Shown here in pieces: positions 13,432-14,513 of a DNA stretch of 14,513 nucleotides. Each line of letters opens with the position of its first letter. Positions within the stretch are counted from its first letter, which is position 1. This DNA comes from CAIUGU01 sp031398625 (GTDB taxonomy: Bacteria; Pseudomonadota; Gammaproteobacteria; Steroidobacterales; Steroidobacteraceae), in contig JANNNQ010000141.1 in NCBI GenBank assembly GCA_031398625.1, positions 1 to 14,513 on the forward strand, written 5' to 3'. A program made the translations under genes and the position numbers. Below the pieces are notes generated by a model. The model searched no databases, was not told the DNA's origin, and was given only the letters and a program-made list of their open reading frames with translations.

Positions 13432-14513
13432 GTGAAAAGATCTCGCGTGTTCAACCCACTGTGGAGCCTGGCGCTGCTCGCGCTGGCGCTCGTCGGGCCG
13501 GGTATTGCCCTGGCCCAGGAGGCCGCCGCGCCGCCGGATCCCGCAGCGGTCGTCCAGGAGGCTGCTCCTGCTGAAGCTGCTCCCGTGGAGGCAGCCGCTG
13601 TTGAAGAAGCCCCGGCCGAGGAAGCCGCTGCTCCTGCCCCGCCCTCGTTTGAAAAGGGCGATATCGCCTGGATGCTGACCAGCACCCTGCTCGTCATCAT
13701 GATGGCCGTTCCCGGCCTCGCGCTCTTTTACGGCGGCATGGTGCGTTCCAAGAACGTGCTGTCGATCTCCATGCAGATCTTCGTGACGTTCAGCCTGCTC
13801 TCGGTGCTGTGGGCCATCTATGGCTACAGCATCGCGTTCACGAACGGCAATGCGTTCTTCGGCGGCTTCGACCGGCTCTTCATGAAGGGCGTGATCGATG
13901 CGTCACCGGCCGCGACGTTCAGCAAGGGCGTCTACGTGCCGGAATTCGTGTACGCGGGCTTCCAGATGACGTTCGCTGCCATCACCCCCTGCCTCATCGT
14001 GGGTGCGTTTGCCGAGCGCATGAAGTTCTCCGCTGTACTGCTGTTCGTGGTCCTGTGGTTCACCTTCTCCTACCTGCCCGTCGCGCACATGGTCTGGTGG
14101 TGGGCTGGTCCGGACGCGTACACCGATCCGGAAGCGGCTGCTGCTGCGACGGCGACGGCTGGCTTCATCTTCCAGAAGGGCGCGCTCGACTTTGCGGGCG
14201 GCACGGTGGTGCACATCAACGCCGGCGTCGCCGGCCTGGTGGGTGCCTACCTCGTCGGCCGGCGCGTCGGCTACGGCAAGGAAGCAATGCCGGCGCACAA
14301 CCTGCCGCTGACGATGATCGGCGCATCGCTGCTGTGGGTGGGCTGGTTCGGCTTCAACGTCGGTTCGAACCTCGAGTCGAACGCGTTCGCCGCCCAGGTG
14401 TTCATCAACACGTTCCTGGCCACGGCCGCCGCGGTCTGCGCCTGGACCTTCGCTGAGTGGATCTTCCGCGGCACGCCGACGATGCTGGGTGCAGCTTCCG
14501 GCGCGGTTGCGGG
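13432..14513 (+). CDS. amtB: Ammonium channel AmtB (3' end cut by the window edge)
   Basis: The first 360 residues of an inner-membrane Amt/Rh ammonium transporter are present, and the frame is open to the edge. A signal peptide (1-28, cleavage likely after ALA) is followed by a long Ala/Pro/Glu-rich linker (about 29-75). The channel begins at DIAWMLTSTLLVIM, with the Amt signature GLALFYGGMVRSKN at 95-108. Key residues visible are Phe177 in the AGFQMTFA gate segment, the Trp cluster 222-224 (VWWW), Asp253 in LDFAGG, and the first pore histidine His261 (VVHINAG). The second pore histidine and the C-terminal tail that contacts GlnK lie beyond the window. It is cotranscribed with glnK from the sigma-54 promoter, so it is expected to respond to nitrogen limitation. 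Confidence 0.95.
   Translation, partial: MKRSRVFNPLWSLALLALALVGPGIALAQEAAAPPDPAAVVQEAAPAEAAPVEAAAVEEAPAEEAAAPAPPSFEKGDIAWMLTSTLLVIMMAVPGLALFYGGMVRSKNVLSISMQIFVTFSLLSVLWAIYGYSIAFTNGNAFFGGFDRLFMKGVIDASPAATFSKGVYVPEFVYAGFQMTFAAITPCLIVGAFAERMKFSAVLLFVVLWFTFSYLPVAHMVWWWAGPDAYTDPEAAAAATATAGFIFQKGALDFAGGTVVHINAGVAGLVGAYLVGRRVGYGKEAMPAHNLPLTMIGASLLWVGWFGFNVGSNLESNAFAAQVFINTFLATAAAVCAWTFAEWIFRGTPTMLGAASGAVA

Overview
The window reads as chromosomal DNA of a high-GC gammaproteobacterium. The housekeeping genes are typically proteobacterial: a membrane-anchored cytochrome c5, a ubiK-comM pair, and a divergent glnK-amtB pair behind a sigma-54/NtrC-type promoter. As far as I remember, Pseudomonas aeruginosa keeps amtB, glnK, the ubiK homologue and the comM homologue together with a cytochrome c5 gene nearby, so these flanks look like a conserved neighbourhood. 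I cannot name the genus from the sequence.

Left edge (1-923): the 5' two thirds of a tRNA-Arg(CCG) on the minus strand, with a plausible promoter, stops in the T arm. It runs directly into unrelated sequence that looks like the start of an open coding frame. A cytochrome c5-type protein follows on the plus strand.

Centre (1158-10916): a 9.8-kb plus-strand signalling cluster of five genes. In order they are a KdpD-like membrane histidine kinase (TTG start), a single-domain response regulator, a 1202-residue REC-PAS-kinase-REC hybrid, a REC-PAS-GGDEF-EAL protein, and a short sensor-less histidine kinase. Three of the four junctions are ATGA overlaps. The fourth carries a perfect 9-bp inverted repeat. 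Together the five genes hold three kinases and four receiver domains, but no DNA-binding output. The only visible enzymatic output is cyclic-di-GMP hydrolysis: the EAL domain is intact, while the GGDEF domain has a degenerate SSDEF site and no I-site arginine. One distinctive PAS subtype occurs in both the hybrid kinase and the EAL protein, suggesting that the two sense a related signal.

Right side (10882-14513): comM ends tail-to-tail with the last kinase, overlapping it by 35 bp, and is preceded by ubiK; both are on the minus strand. The 351-bp divergent region up to glnK holds a sigma-70-like promoter for ubiK-comM, an NtrC-like dyad, and a good -24/-12 element for glnK-amtB. amtB (GTG start, signal peptide, unusually long Ala/Pro/Glu linker) runs off the right edge. 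No CRISPR array, insertion sequence, integrase or other mobile-element gene was seen.
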